A stretch of 64,000 nt of DNA from Kosakonia oryzae. GTDB lineage: Bacteria > Pseudomonadota > Gammaproteobacteria > Enterobacterales > Enterobacteriaceae. Positions 1 to 8,776 of the stretch are shown piece by piece. The notes below the pieces were generated by a model that did no database searches, was not told the DNA's origin, and worked only from the letters and a program-made list of their open reading frames with translations. Where the stretch lies: assembly GCF_001658025.2 (NCBI RefSeq), contig NZ_CP014007.2, forward strand, positions 5,208,001-5,272,000, in the 5' to 3' direction. How positions within the stretch are numbered: the stretch's first letter is position 1; each line of letters opens with the position of its first letter. Made by a program: the position numbers and the translations under genes.

Positions 1-927
1 CACGCGTTCCAGCATCATGCAGTAGTGATCAAGACCGAAGGAGACGATCTCGCCATCATGCAGACGCTGTTTAATGTCTTTCGCCAGCAGGCGCGTGTTG
101 GGATATTCCCAGGAATAGGCTTCAAGCAGCAGGGTTTTCAACACGGCTTTGTACGGGGAATCGATACTTTTATAGAGCTGCCAAAGGCTGGCGCCAAAGT
201 ACTCTTCCGCCGAAAGGGAACTTAAGCCGCCGAGATCCAGCCACTCATTTGGCGTCAACACGCCCTGCGCGTACAGCGTCATTACGTAGTCATCGTAATG
301 CTCTTCTTCATCGCCCGGGACCATATTCCAAAGAATACGTTTCCCGGCGAGACGCACGGCGGTGCGGTAAAATTCGTCAAGCAACAGTATATGCTGCGTC
401 GAGCCGCAATCCTCGCCACCGAGACTGCCGCTTTCGTTATGACGGAAACGGTTTTCATCAATCAAGAAGAAACTCACTTCCACGCCCAGCGACGCGGCCC
501 AGCTTTCCAGCAGGCTGCATTTACGCTGCAACAGTTGTCGCTCTTCGGTATCGAGCCAGGATTGATGACATACCCAGATGTCCAGATCCGAAGAGCAGCT
601 TTGCCCAACGGATGACGTGCTACCCATAGAGTAAACGCCGGTGATCGGTAATTCGCCTTTTGGCGACTCCTGCGGCGGCAAACCACGGTGCAGTTCGAGT
701 TCGTTCAGATAGTGAAGTTGATTTTCATCAGGCGTGTAAAGGCAAATGCCCTGCGGAACGTTACCCTCAAGGTAACCCGGCATCAGCGGATGATGGTAAT
801 GCAGTAATGTCGGCAGCAGACTGTAGACCTGCTGAAAAGCAGGCCCCATGGCAGCAAGCGCGCGTTCCACACGCAGTTGATTGATGGCATCCAGTCTCTG
901 TTTCAGAGTCTCAATATAGAGGTACAA
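1..927 (-). CDS. cyaA: Adenylate cyclase, N-terminal part (truncated by window edge)
   Basis: Class I adenylate cyclase makes cAMP from ATP at the inner face of the membrane. The minus strand is open from position 927 to the left edge, giving about 309 residues of a family of roughly 850. It begins TTG-TAC-CTC (M-Y-L-Y-I-E-T-L-K), the rare UUG start known for enterobacterial cyaA; no ATG serves the frame. The nucleotidyltransferase signature is clear around residues 100-125: [11 protein letters not shown], then [10 protein letters not shown], whose two Asp bind metal. Catalytic domain only; the regulatory C-terminus lies outside the window. It is divergent from hemC as in E. coli. Identity is secure; the start rests on family knowledge. 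Confidence 0.96.
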   Translation of the reverse strand, partial: MYLYIETLKQRLDAINQLRVERALAAMGPAFQQVYSLLPTLLHYHHPLMPGYLEGNVPQGICLYTPDENQLHYLNELELHRGLPPQESPKGELPITGVYSMGSTSSVGQSCSSDLDIWVCHQSWLDTEERQLLQRKCSLLESWAASLGVEVSFFLIDENRFRHNESGSLGGEDCGSTQHILLLDEFYRTAVRLAGKRILWNMVPGDEEEHYDDYVMTLYAQGVLTPNEWLDLGGLSSLSAEEYFGASLWQLYKSIDSPYKAVLKTLLLEAYSWEYPNTRLLAKDIKQRLHDGEIVSFGLDHYCMMLERV

Positions 928-1239
928 GACATATCGCCTGATGTTTACAGAAAATTCAAAGTCGCCGTTACCATTTTTCGCCCTTATCTTTATAGGGGTA
1001 CCGACGAAAAAATGGTCTAAAACGTGATCAATTTAACACCTTGCTCATTGACCGTAAAGAAAGATGCGCTACAAACCAGTGTAGCATTAAATACACTCTG
1101 TAAATTCTTTATTACGGCCCGCCCTGCGCCTGTATTGCGGGATGAAGCCTTCTCTTCCCCCCGGCAATCCACCGCGAACACTGACACCCTAATGCAACAA
1201 TGTTAGGATGGTCAACGGACGATAATGACGGTAACAAGC
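928..1239. other. cyaA-hemC divergent promoter region
   Basis: This 312-base gap holds no gene. It carries the cyaA promoters on the minus strand, including P2 with an overlapping CRP site (annotated separately), and should carry the hemC promoter on the plus strand. A short run of cyaA leader lies between 928 and 1020. No terminator or repeat was seen. Confidence 0.7.
1021..1058 (-). promoter_or_regulatory. cyaA P2 promoter with overlapping CRP site
   Basis: On the minus strand a -35 TTTACG (1058-1053), a 16-base spacer and a -10 TTAAAT (1036-1031) are visible. A CRP-type site, AAGGTGTTAAATTGATCACG plus TT, covers 1042-1021 and overlaps the -10; its better half is TGATCACG. In E. coli the same arrangement lets CRP-cAMP repress the main cyaA promoter, a negative feedback loop. 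The CRP site is seen in sequence; the repression is inferred from the conserved layout. Confidence 0.75.
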
Positions 1240-2181
1240 ATGTTAGACAATGTTTTAAGAATTGCCACACGGCAAAGCCCCCTTGCGCTCTGGCAAGCAC
1301 AATACGTTAAGGAACGCCTTGAAGCGAGCCACCCGGGGCTGACTGTAGAACTGGTGCCGATGGTAACCCGCGGCGATGTGATCCTTGATACGCCACTGGC
1401 GAAAGTGGGCGGCAAAGGGTTGTTTGTGAAAGAACTTGAGCTGGCACTGCTTGAAAACCGCGCCGATATCGCTGTGCATTCAATGAAAGATGTGCCGGTG
1501 GATTTCCCAGAAGGGCTTGGCCTGGTGACCATTTGCGAGCGCGACGATCCGCGCGATGCGTTTGTGTCGAACCGTTATGCCTCGCTGGACGAACTACCGC
1601 CCGGCAGCATTGTTGGCACTTCCAGTTTACGCCGTCAGTGCCAACTGGCGGAACGGCGTCCGGATCTGGTGATCCGTTCACTGCGCGGAAACGTCGGCAC
1701 CCGCCTGAGCAAGCTGGATAACGGTGAATATGATGCCATTATCCTCGCTGTCGCAGGCCTTAATCGCCTCGGACTGGCTTCACGCGTACGCATGGCGTTG
1801 CCGCCGGAAACCTCGCTACCGGCAGTCGGCCAGGGCGCGGTCGGTGTGGAATGCCGCCTCGATGATGCGCGTACGCGCGCGCTGCTCGAACCGCTGAATC
1901 ACCAGGACACCGCCGTGCGCGTTAAAGCCGAGCGAGCGATGAATACCCGTCTTGAAGGTGGATGCCAGGTGCCAATTGGCAGCTATGCTGAACTTATCAA
2001 CGGCGAGATCTGGCTGCGCGGGCTGGTGGGTTCGCCAGACGGTTCCATCCAGGTACGCGGCGAACGCCGCGGCAAACCGGAAGATGCGGAACAACTGGGG
2101 ATCTCGCTGGCGGAAGAGCTACTGGCGAATGGCGCCCGCGCCATTCTGGATGAGGTTTATAACGGAGACGCACCTGCATGA
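1240..2181 (+). CDS. hemC: Porphobilinogen deaminase (hydroxymethylbilane synthase)
   Basis: Cytosolic enzyme that joins four porphobilinogens into hydroxymethylbilane, a step in haem, sirohaem and B12 synthesis. The 313-residue product matches the family length. The Cys that holds the dipyrromethane cofactor is in EGGCQVP (near residue 242); GTSSLRRQ and the LRGNVGTRL segment are the usual substrate-contacting stretches. I chose the ATG at 1240 ([12 protein letters not shown]); an in-frame ATG at 1225 would add five residues (MTVTS) and cannot be excluded. The stop overlaps the hemD start by ATGA, so hemC and hemD are translationally coupled. First gene of hemCDXY. Confidence 0.97.
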   Translation: MLDNVLRIATRQSPLALWQAQYVKERLEASHPGLTVELVPMVTRGDVILDTPLAKVGGKGLFVKELELALLENRADIAVHSMKDVPVDFPEGLGLVTICERDDPRDAFVSNRYASLDELPPGSIVGTSSLRRQCQLAERRPDLVIRSLRGNVGTRLSKLDNGEYDAIILAVAGLNRLGLASRVRMALPPETSLPAVGQGAVGVECRLDDARTRALLEPLNHQDTAVRVKAERAMNTRLEGGCQVPIGSYAELINGEIWLRGLVGSPDGSIQVRGERRGKPEDAEQLGISLAEELLANGARAILDEVYNGDAPA

Positions 2182-2918
2182 GCATTCTGGTCACTCGCCC
2201 ATCTCCAGCCGGAGAAGAATTAGTCAACCGGTTGCGCACACTGGGGCTGGTGGCCTGGAGCTTTCCGTTAATCGAATTTACGCCAGGCCGCGAGCTCGCT
2301 TCATTACCCGCGCGGCTCGCAGATCTCACCGCAGACGATATGGTTTTTGCCCTGTCGCAGCATGCGGTGACATTCGCTCACGCCCACTTACAAAAGCTTG
2401 GTTTGCGCTTTCCCCCTCAGCCTCACTATTTCGCTATCGGCCGTACCACGGCGCTGGCGTTGCATACCGTCAGCGGCATTGAGGTGCGCTACCCGCACGA
2501 TCGGGAAATCAGTGAAGTGTTGCTACAATTACCTGAATTACAAAGTGTTCAGGGTAAGCATGCGCTAATCTTACGGGGTAACGGCGGGCGTGAAGTGCTG
2601 GCGGAAACGCTGGCGGCGCGCGGTGCTGAACTTGAATTTTGCGAATGTTATCAACGCTGTGCAATATTTTATGACGGTGCTGAAGAAGCGATGCGCTGGC
2701 ATACGCGTGGCGTAACGACACTGGTGATCACCAGCGGCGAAATGATGCAGCAACTGTTTTCACTTATTCCCCCCTGGTATCGGGAAAACTGGCTACTTCG
2801 CTGTCGCCTGGTTGTGGCGAGCGAGCGTCTGGCGCACCTCGCCCGGGAACTGGGCTGGCAGGACATTCGGGTCGCTGACAATGCCGACAACGATGCGCTG
2901 CTTCGCGCATTACAATAA
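2178..2918 (+). CDS. hemD: Uroporphyrinogen-III synthase
   Basis: Cyclises hydroxymethylbilane with inversion of ring D to give uroporphyrinogen III, directly after HemC in the pathway. It has 246 residues, the usual length. The N-terminal [19 protein letters not shown] and the later [13 protein letters not shown] segment are typical of this sequence-variable, two-domain family. The start overlaps the hemC stop by four bases (ATGA), consistent with coupled translation and stoichiometric production. Twenty-one bases separate it from hemX. Nothing unusual seen. Confidence 0.96.
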   Translation: MSILVTRPSPAGEELVNRLRTLGLVAWSFPLIEFTPGRELASLPARLADLTADDMVFALSQHAVTFAHAHLQKLGLRFPPQPHYFAIGRTTALALHTVSGIEVRYPHDREISEVLLQLPELQSVQGKHALILRGNGGREVLAETLAARGAELEFCECYQRCAIFYDGAEEAMRWHTRGVTTLVITSGEMMQQLFSLIPPWYRENWLLRCRLVVASERLAHLARELGWQDIRVADNADNDALLRALQ

Positions 2919-2939
2919 CTCTCATGATGGGAAGCCATA

Positions 2940-4100
2940 ATGACGGAACAAGAAAACTCCTCCGCCGTGGTCGAAGAGACCAAAGCGGCTGACGGCGCAA
3001 CGCCGCCGCCGGAGAAAGCAGAGAAGAATAGACGCGCTAACAGGACCAGCCTTGCGCTCAGCGCGATCGCCATCGCCATTGCGCTGGCGTCGGGTGCCGG
3101 GCTTTATGGCTGGGTAAAACAGCAAGTGGCGACGCTGCATAGCAATAATGGCGAGATCGCCAACCAGGTTATCGCCTTACAGCAATCGCAGGATAAGCAG
3201 CGCGCAGAGCTAGAAGGCGTGATTAAGCAACAGGCAGACCAGCTTAATGCCGCCAAACGACAGAACGACGTACTGGCGAAGCAGCTTGATGAAGTGCAGC
3301 AGAAAGTGGCGACCATCTCGGGTTCTGACGCTAAAACCTGGCAACTGGCGCAGGCCGATTTCCTGGTGAAACTGGCGGGCCGCAAGCTGTGGAGCGATCA
3401 GGATGTCACTACCGCTGCCGCGCTGTTGAAGAGCGCCGACGCCAGCCTGGCGGATATGAATGATCCAAGCCTGATTACCGCGCGTCGCGCCATCACCGAT
3501 GATATCGGCAGCTTGTCGGCAATCACGCAGGTGGATTACGACGGCATTATCCTCAATCTGAACCAGCTTTCGAATCAAATCGATAATCTGCGTCTTGCGG
3601 ATAATAACGATGACGATTCACCGATGGACGACGACAGCAGCGAGCTCTCCGGCTCGATCAGCGAATGGCGCGTCAATCTGCAGAAAAGCTGGCAGAACTT
3701 TATGGACAGCTTTATCACTATCCGCCGTCGTGATGAAACGGCAGTACCGCTGCTCGCGCCGAATCAGGATATTTACCTGCGTGAAAACATCCGTTCGCGT
3801 CTGCTCGTCGCCGCACAAGCCGTTCCGCGCCATCAGGAAGAGACCTACAAACAGGCGCTGGATAATGTTTCTACCTGGGTACGCGCGTACTACGACACCG
3901 ACGATGCGGCCACCAAATCCTTCCTTGAGGAAGTGGATAAGCTGAGCCAGCAAACGATCGCCATGAATTTACCGGAATCGCTGCAAAGCCAGCCGATCCT
4001 GGAAAAATTAATGCAAACCCGCGTACGCAATCTTCTGGCGCAGCCTGCCGTGACGTCTGAACAGGCGCCGGCCAATGCGGCCGCAGCGCAGGGAGAATAA
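2940..4100 (+). CDS. hemX: HemX-type membrane-anchored protein
   Basis: A 386-residue inner-membrane protein with a short charged N-terminus rich in Glu, Ala and Pro, one transmembrane segment at about residues 37-57, then a Gln/Ala-rich coiled coil (roughly 70-130). The remaining periplasmic part is well conserved with E. coli HemX, including [20 protein letters not shown]. It is often labelled uroporphyrinogen-III C-methyltransferase, but the sequence shows no methyltransferase fold, so that label is doubtful. The N-terminal tail and the Gln/Ala-rich C-terminal tail are the variable parts. It sits in the hem operon two bases before hemY, and the two are assumed to be co-expressed. Confidence 0.93.
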   Translation: MTEQENSSAVVEETKAADGATPPPEKAEKNRRANRTSLALSAIAIAIALASGAGLYGWVKQQVATLHSNNGEIANQVIALQQSQDKQRAELEGVIKQQADQLNAAKRQNDVLAKQLDEVQQKVATISGSDAKTWQLAQADFLVKLAGRKLWSDQDVTTAAALLKSADASLADMNDPSLITARRAITDDIGSLSAITQVDYDGIILNLNQLSNQIDNLRLADNNDDDSPMDDDSSELSGSISEWRVNLQKSWQNFMDSFITIRRRDETAVPLLAPNQDIYLRENIRSRLLVAAQAVPRHQEETYKQALDNVSTWVRAYYDTDDAATKSFLEEVDKLSQQTIAMNLPESLQSQPILEKLMQTRVRNLLAQPAVTSEQAPANAAAAQGE

Positions 4101-4102
4101 GC

Positions 4103-5299
4103 ATGCTGAAAGTATTATTGCTCTTTGCGCTGTTGATCGCCGGGATCGTACTCGGTCCCATGCTCGCCGGGCATCAGGGTTATGTATTGATCCAGACCGA
4201 TAATTACAACATTGAAACCAGCGTTACCGGGTTAGTGATCATTCTGGTGCTGGCGTTAGTGGTGATCTTTGCCCTCGAATGGGTGCTGCGTCGCATTTTC
4301 CGCACTGGCGCGCATACCCGTGGCTGGTTTGTGGGCCGCAAGCGTCGTCGCGCACGCAAACAGACGGAGCAAGCGCTGCTCAAGCTGGCAGAAGGCGACT
4401 ATCAGCAAGTTGAAAAGTTGATGTCAAAAAATGCCGATCACGCCGAGCAGCCCGTGGTGAATTACTTGCTGGCGGCCGAAGCGGCGCAGCAACGCGGTGA
4501 TGAAGCCCGCGCCAACCAGCATCTGGAGCGCGCGGCAGAGCTGGCGGAAAACGACCCCATCCCGGTGGAAATCACCCGGGTACGTCTGCAACTGGCGCGC
4601 AATGAAAATCATGCAGCCCGTCATGGCGTGGATAAATTGCTGGAGATCACTCCGCGTCATCCGGAAGTGCTGCGCCTGGCTGAACAGGCCTATATTCGCA
4701 CCGGCGCATGGACTTCCCTGCTGGATATCATCCCTTCGATGGCGAAAGCCGATGTCGGTGACGACGATCATCGCGATGCGCTGCAACAGCAGGCATGGAT
4801 TGGCATGATGGATCAGGCGCGCGCGGATCAGGGCAGCGAAGGTCTGAAAAGCTGGTGGAAAAACCAGAGCCGTAAAACCCGTCAGCAGGTAACGCTACAG
4901 GTGGCTATCGCCGAGCACTTGATTGAGTGCGACGATCACGATACTGCACAGGACATTATTCTTGATGGCCTGAAGCGCCAGTATGACGATCGTCTGGTGA
5001 TGGTGATCCCGCGGCTGAAAACCAACAATCCGGAGCAGATCGAAAAAGTACTGCGCCAGCAAATTAAAACGCAGGGCGATCGCCCGCTGCTGTGGAGTAC
5101 GCTGGGCCAATCGCTGCTGAAACATGGCGAATGGCAGGAAGCAAGCCTGGCCTTCCGTGCAGCGCTGAAACAGCGCCCGGATGCGTTCGACTACGCCTGG
5201 CTGGCAGATTGTCTCGATCGTATGCATCAGCCGGAAGAGGCCGCACTCATGCGCCGTGATGGTCTGCTGCTGACGCTGCAAAATAACCCTCCCGCCTGA
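4103..5299 (+). CDS. hemY: HemY-type membrane TPR protein
   Basis: A 398-residue inner-membrane protein and last gene of hemCDXY. Two transmembrane helices are evident (about residues 2-22 and 42-64), followed by a basic patch (GRKRRRARKQ) and a cytoplasmic region of helical tetratricopeptide-like repeats, including YLLAAEAAQQRGDEARANQH. Enterobacterial HemY is not the protoporphyrinogen oxidase that bears the same name in Bacillus. Its role in late haem synthesis or export is unclear. Length and sequence match E. coli. It converges on glmZ, whose terminator starts ten bases after the hemY stop. Confidence 0.94.
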   Translation: MLKVLLLFALLIAGIVLGPMLAGHQGYVLIQTDNYNIETSVTGLVIILVLALVVIFALEWVLRRIFRTGAHTRGWFVGRKRRRARKQTEQALLKLAEGDYQQVEKLMSKNADHAEQPVVNYLLAAEAAQQRGDEARANQHLERAAELAENDPIPVEITRVRLQLARNENHAARHGVDKLLEITPRHPEVLRLAEQAYIRTGAWTSLLDIIPSMAKADVGDDDHRDALQQQAWIGMMDQARADQGSEGLKSWWKNQSRKTRQQVTLQVAIAEHLIECDDHDTAQDIILDGLKRQYDDRLVMVIPRLKTNNPEQIEKVLRQQIKTQGDRPLLWSTLGQSLLKHGEWQEASLAFRAALKQRPDAFDYAWLADCLDRMHQPEEAALMRRDGLLLTLQNNPPA

Positions 5300-5308
5300 C
5301 GTCCAGCC

Positions 5309-5514
5309 AAAAAAAACGCCTGCCGGAAAGCTCAGGCAGGCGTTAAAACAGGTCTTTGACAACTAATGGGTGCTTCACTCAACGTTATGTCCATGGTGTT
5401 TGATGAGGCCGAAGCGACATCTGTCAGTGGACGATAAGCACCGTAAACGGCTCTGCATCATTCCTGAGTTTATGAAGCCAGAAGGCGAGCATAAGAGATG
5501 GAATGAGCATCTAC
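5309..5514 (-). ncRNA. glmZ: GlmZ small RNA
   Basis: GlmZ is the Hfq-dependent sRNA that activates translation of glmS (glucosamine-6-phosphate synthase). RapZ presents it to RNase E for inactivating cleavage, and GlmY counters this. The minus strand reads GTAGATGCTCATTCCATCTC at the 5' end and contains AACGTTGAGTGAAGCACCC, the conserved glmS-pairing region, upstream of the RNase E site region near GTTGTCAAAGACC. It ends in a strong hairpin, AACGCCTGCC/GGCAGGCGTT (5344-5315), and a run of eight U. The length of about 206 nt fits the known 207 nt. Its position next to hemY is conserved. A plus-strand frame across it (5370-5591) is a shadow. Confidence 0.95.
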
Positions 5515-5518
5515 ATGA

Positions 5519-5541
5519 ATATTATTGCACGTATCATGCCA
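5519..5541 (-). promoter_or_regulatory. glmZ sigma-54 promoter with overlapping sigma-70 -10
   Basis: On the minus strand TGGCATGATACGTGCA (5541-5526) fits the sigma-54 consensus TGGCACG-N4-TTGCW, with GG and GC at the required spacing, and ends about 12 bases before the GlmZ 5' end. A TAATAT (5524-5519) in the right place for a sigma-70 -10 element overlaps its downstream side. Together with the upstream GlrR-like sites this points to activator-dependent transcription of glmZ. The motif is seen; its use is inferred. Confidence 0.72.
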
Positions 5542-5646
5542 GGTTTGCACTCCCAAATGGAACGCAGCGCAAACTTTTAATAGCCCAATAAATTCAACCC
5601 TCTCCGGGCATCCTGCCGCCTCTTCACCGCGATCGTCGTTACCATT

Positions 5647-5759
5647 TGTCGCCACAGAACGACATTTACCGGGTGAATAATATTATTTATTTGAATTCAA
5701 TAGATTAGATGTCTCCCGCAGGCGACAGTACTAAAAGGGGTTGTCGTTGATAAACAACA
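5647..5759 (-). promoter_or_regulatory. Three GlrR (QseF) activator sites upstream of glmZ
   Basis: The GlrR motif is TGTC-N10-GACA. Two perfect copies lie at 5647-5664 and 5710-5727, and a one-mismatch copy (TGTC-N10-AACA) at 5742-5759. They are 106-240 bases upstream of the sigma-54 promoter, a normal distance for an enhancer-binding protein. Three such sites are the known layout upstream of sigma-54-dependent glmY/glmZ genes. The 5660-5710 interval is AT-rich and could hold an IHF bend, but I could not assign a site. Confidence 0.72.
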
Positions 5760-5793
5760 GGCAGAAAAAGCGGGGATTGAGGGAGCGCAGAAA

Positions 5794-5819
5794 ACAAAAA
5801 ACCCCGCTTTCGCGGGGTT
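5794..5819 (-). terminator. Terminator of the argX-hisR-leuT-proM tRNA transcript
   Basis: Minus-strand hairpin AACCCCGC-GAAA-GCGGGGTT (5819-5800) followed by a T-rich tract, seven bases after the proM CCA end. Confidence 0.9.
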
Positions 5820-5825
5820 CAAAAT

Positions 5826-5902
5826 TGGTCGGCGAGAGAGGATTCGAACCTCCGACCCACTGGTCCCAAACCAGTTGCGCTACCAAGCTGCGCTACTCGC
5901 CG
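5826..5902 (-). tRNA. proM: tRNA-Pro (anticodon UGG)
   Basis: Seventy-seven bases reading CGGCGAGTAGCGCAGCTTGG at the 5' end, anticodon TGG in loop TTTGGGA, T-loop GGTTCGAATCC, and an encoded CCA. Last of four tRNA genes on one transcript. In E. coli K-12 this tRNA is followed by aslB/aslA; here GlmZ and hemY follow instead. Confidence 0.97.
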
Positions 5903-5941
5903 TTTTTACTGCTTTTTGAATTTTTTGTTCAATTTAAGTTG

Positions 5942-6028
5942 TGGTGCGAGGGGGGGGACTTGAACCCCCACGTCCGTAAGGACACTAACACCTGAAGCTA
6001 GCGCGTCTACCAATTCCGCCACCTTCGC
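5942..6028 (-). tRNA. leuT: tRNA-Leu (anticodon CAG)
   Basis: Eighty-seven bases with the long variable arm of class II tRNAs (GTGTCCTTACGGAC). The anticodon CAG is in loop TTCAGGT and the CCA end is encoded. It reads the major Leu codon CUG. Confidence 0.97.
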
Positions 6029-6056
6029 ATTCCACGAAACTTGTACTGCTAAATAA

Positions 6057-6133
6057 TGGGGTGGCTAATGGGACTCGAACCCACGACAACTGGAATCACA
6101 ATCCAGGGCTCTACCAACTGAGCTATAGCCACC
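6057..6133 (-). tRNA. hisR: tRNA-His (anticodon GUG)
   Basis: Seventy-seven bases. The anticodon is GTG in loop TTGTGAT. The gene-encoded extra 5' G (position -1) pairs with the C73 discriminator, the identity element of tRNA-His. CCA is encoded. Confidence 0.97.
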
Positions 6134-6201
6134 ACTGTAAATCTTTTCACGCGGTATCGTGACAAATCACGAACCACCGCAGCTCAAGCGCCGGGTTTAA
6201 A

Positions 6202-6278
<77 letters not shown>

Positions 6279-6299
6279 GTAGCGCCGTTGCGGGGGTGG

Positions 6300-6328
6300 A
6301 TAGTACGGACTTCGGGCGCGGCTGTCTA
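6300..6328 (-). promoter_or_regulatory. Promoter of the argX tRNA operon
   Basis: Minus-strand -35 TAGACA (6328-6323), a 17-base spacer and -10 TACTAT (6305-6300), with a C/G-rich discriminator (CCACCCCC) downstream. GC-rich discriminators are typical of stringently controlled stable-RNA promoters. It lies about 20 bases upstream of the mature argX 5' end. Confidence 0.8.
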
Positions 6329-6380
6329 GTGCTTTTTTTAAGAAAATGCGCGTTTGGTTATGCTTTGCGCATTTTGCCTC

Positions 6381-7766
6381 TTATTCACCCACCTGATGCG
6401 TAACCGCATGTCTATTGAGGCCAAATACCTTATACGCCAGGGTTACTGCGGCAAGGAAGATAATGCCGACAAACAGCGACATACGGGTATCGTCATTGAA
6501 TCCCATACCGATCAACACGCACACCAGGAACGCCATCGTCAGCCAGTTCGCCCACGGGAACAGCATCGAGCGGAACGGATGCGTGGCAATCGCCGCTTTG
6601 TGCGCTTTACGGAAACGCATCTGGCTAATCAGAATCACGAACCACGGCACCATTCCCGGCAATACGCTGGCGCTATAGACATAAACAAACACGCGCTGCG
6701 GGTTAGGAATAATGTAGTTCAGGCACGAACCGATCAGCAGAATAATAATAGAGATGGTCACGCCCGCTGCCGGAACGCCGCTTTTCGACACTTTCGCCAC
6801 CGCAGACGGTAACTGGCGGTTCTTCGCCAGCGCGTAAAGCATACGACCGCAACTGTACATGCCGCTGTTACAACCCGAGAGCGCAGCCGTCAGCACCACA
6901 AAGTTAATGATACCTGCCGCTGCGGTAATCCCGATTTTGGCAAACGTCAGTACAAACGGGCTACCGTTGGTGCCGATTTCATTCCACGGGAAGATGGTGA
7001 CGATAACGAAGATGGCGCCCACATAGAAAATCAGGATACGCCACAGCACTTTGCTGACCGCACTACGCAACGTTACCTGCGGGTTTTTGGCTTCACCGGC
7101 AGTAATACCGATAAGCTCAACGCCCTGGTAAGAGGCGACCACAATACAGAGCGCGGTTAAGAAGCCTTTCCAGCCACCGGCAAAGAAGCCGCCATGTTCG
7201 GTCAGATTGCCAAAGCCAATCGAATGACCGCCGTTGCCAAAGCCGAAGAAAATCACGCCCAGGCCAACAACAATCATCACGATGATGGTGGTGACTTTAA
7301 TCATGGCAAACCAGAATTCAATTTCACCATACAGACGCACGGCCGCAAGGTTGGCCAGCGCCACCAGCGCGACCGCAATCAGCGCGGGGATCCATTGGGC
7401 AAGGTCGGGGAACCAGAACTGGACATAAACACCAATGGCGGTGATTTCCGAGATCCCCACCGCCATCCACATAAACCAGTAGGACCAGGCCGTCAGATAG
7501 CCAAAGAAGGGGCTCATATAACGATGCGCGTAGACGGCAAAGGAACCCGCTACCGGTTCAAGAAACAGCATCTCGCCCATTGAGCGCATAATAAAAAAGA
7601 CGAAAAGACCGGCGATGATATACGCCAGCAATACCGATGGGCCCGCCCACTTCAGCGTACTGGCGGCCCCCATAAACAGCCCCACGCCAATGGTGCCGCC
7701 CAGGGCGATTAATTCGATGTGACGAGACTCCAGACCGCGCTGAAGCTCCGGTTTATTTTCAGCCAT
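6381..7766 (-). CDS. yifK: Amino-acid permease YifK (ThrP type)
   Basis: A 461-residue inner-membrane transporter of the amino acid-polyamine-organocation superfamily with about 12 transmembrane helices. The N-terminal [20 protein letters not shown] is the family signature. In E. coli this protein has been assigned to threonine/serine uptake (ThrP). A good ribosome-binding site (AGAGGA) sits seven bases before the ATG. The 5' leader contains ACACAACA (annotated separately), the target motif of the GcvB sRNA. It stands 258 bases downstream of wecG and 100 bases upstream of argX, all on the minus strand, as in E. coli. Confidence 0.93.
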   Translation of the reverse strand: MAENKPELQRGLESRHIELIALGGTIGVGLFMGAASTLKWAGPSVLLAYIIAGLFVFFIMRSMGEMLFLEPVAGSFAVYAHRYMSPFFGYLTAWSYWFMWMAVGISEITAIGVYVQFWFPDLAQWIPALIAVALVALANLAAVRLYGEIEFWFAMIKVTTIIVMIVVGLGVIFFGFGNGGHSIGFGNLTEHGGFFAGGWKGFLTALCIVVASYQGVELIGITAGEAKNPQVTLRSAVSKVLWRILIFYVGAIFVIVTIFPWNEIGTNGSPFVLTFAKIGITAAAGIINFVVLTAALSGCNSGMYSCGRMLYALAKNRQLPSAVAKVSKSGVPAAGVTISIIILLIGSCLNYIIPNPQRVFVYVYSASVLPGMVPWFVILISQMRFRKAHKAAIATHPFRSMLFPWANWLTMAFLVCVLIGMGFNDDTRMSLFVGIIFLAAVTLAYKVFGLNRHAVTHQVGE

Positions 7767-7774
7767 AAATCCTC

Positions 7775-7782
7775 TGTTGTGT
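7775..7782 (-). promoter_or_regulatory. Putative GcvB sRNA target in the yifK leader
   Basis: Minus-strand ACACAACA lies just upstream of the Shine-Dalgarno sequence of yifK. The GcvB R1 region is GU-rich and pairs with CACAACA-type motifs in mRNAs of amino-acid transporters; yifK is a known GcvB target in Salmonella. Pairing here is inferred from the motif and position. Confidence 0.55.
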
Positions 7783-7996
7783 TTGCTTCTTTTCTTACCC
7801 GCTCCGCGGGTTATTGTTATGAGTTTTTCCTCAGCTCATAACAGGCCATGCTGCACCGGCCCGGAAATGGCTGGCGCAAAAACGCCGTGGCACTGCAAAT
7901 GAGTGAGCGAATGGTTTCTTAAATTGCGGGAAATGGCAAACGATGTATAAGAAAAATCGACTCGATGCACAATAAAACATCAACAGGAAGGAAAGC

Positions 7997-8015
7997 GGCA
8001 GCGTGAAACGCTGCC
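7997..8015 (-). terminator. Likely terminator of the ECA operon after wecG
   Basis: Minus-strand hairpin GGCAGCG-TTTCA-CGCTGCC followed by GCTTTCCTT, about ten bases after the wecG stop. The U tract is interrupted, so termination may be partial and some transcripts may read into yifK. The rest of the 7767-8024 gap shows no gene. Confidence 0.55.
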
Positions 8016-8024
8016 TGAATAAGG

Positions 8025-8765
8025 TCAGAGTTTTCCGCTGTAGTGCCAGCGTAAATAACGCAGTAAGCGGAGCTGGCGTTTGAGCCGCGTAGGCTGTGAA
8101 AGCAGCCGATAGAGCCACTCCAGCCCCAGTCGCTGCCAGATCTTCGGCGCACGCTTTACATGTCCGGTAAAGACGTCATACGTCCCGCCAACGCCCATAA
8201 ACAAGGCATCGGCGTAAACAGCGCGGCAGTCACGCATAAAAATCTCCTGCCGTGGCGATCCCATCGCCACGGTGACAATTTTCGCACCGCTGTCCCGGAT
8301 ACGCACAAACAGCGCCTCACGCTGATCCGCCGTGAAATAACCATCCTGGCTACCCACGATATTGACCTGCCACCGCGTACGCAGTTTCTGCTCGGTTTGC
8401 GCCAGCACCTCCGGCTTCCCCCCCACCAGGAATACAGGCGTACCTGACTGCCCGGCACGCATCATCAAATGTTCCCAGAGATCGGCACCGGCAACGCGTG
8501 AGACCTGCGCCTGCGGAAATTTCTTGCGCAGAGAGCGAACCACGCTGATGCCATCAGCATATTTAAACTCTGCCGCCTCGATCAGCGCGCGCACTACGGG
8601 ATCGTCTTCCACGGTCAGCAGTTTTTCGGCGTTCATCGCCACCAGCGTACCGCGTTTGATTTCGCCATCGGCATAGAGGTAATCCAGCGCGTGCTGCATA
8701 TCGCGCCAGCCGATGAGTTTCAGACCGCGCAGGTCATACAGCGGCGCTGCCGTCTTGTCCGTCAT
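8025..8765 (-). CDS. wecG: UDP-ManNAcA transferase, ECA lipid II synthesis
   Basis: Transfers N-acetylmannosaminuronic acid from UDP-ManNAcA onto GlcNAc-PP-undecaprenol (lipid I) to form ECA lipid II, on the cytoplasmic face of the inner membrane. Its 246 residues match the WecG/TagA/CpsF (GT26) family. The core is visible as [13 protein letters not shown] and [11 protein letters not shown], and the C-terminus is basic and probably membrane-associated. It is the last gene of the ECA cluster, 11 bases after wzyE. Confidence 0.96.
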   Translation of the reverse strand: MTDKTAAPLYDLRGLKLIGWRDMQHALDYLYADGEIKRGTLVAMNAEKLLTVEDDPVVRALIEAAEFKYADGISVVRSLRKKFPQAQVSRVAGADLWEHLMMRAGQSGTPVFLVGGKPEVLAQTEQKLRTRWQVNIVGSQDGYFTADQREALFVRIRDSGAKIVTVAMGSPRQEIFMRDCRAVYADALFMGVGGTYDVFTGHVKRAPKIWQRLGLEWLYRLLSQPTRLKRQLRLLRYLRWHYSGKL

Positions 8766-8776
8766 GTTATTCCTTT

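Noticed and set aside
249-629. Plus-strand frames of 105-126 codons at the left edge
   Set aside because: They are antisense to the well-conserved cyaA catalytic region, which uses a TTG start and so is easily missed.
5370-5591. 73-residue plus-strand frame between hemY and the tRNAs
   Set aside because: It lies antisense to GlmZ, and its sequence is explained by conserved sRNA bases; no homology or good ribosome site seen.
5650-5830. Possible integrated-element remnant beside the proM 3' end
   Set aside because: I looked for a duplicated tRNA 3' end or integrase fragment and saw neither; GlrR sites and the tRNA terminator explain the DNA.
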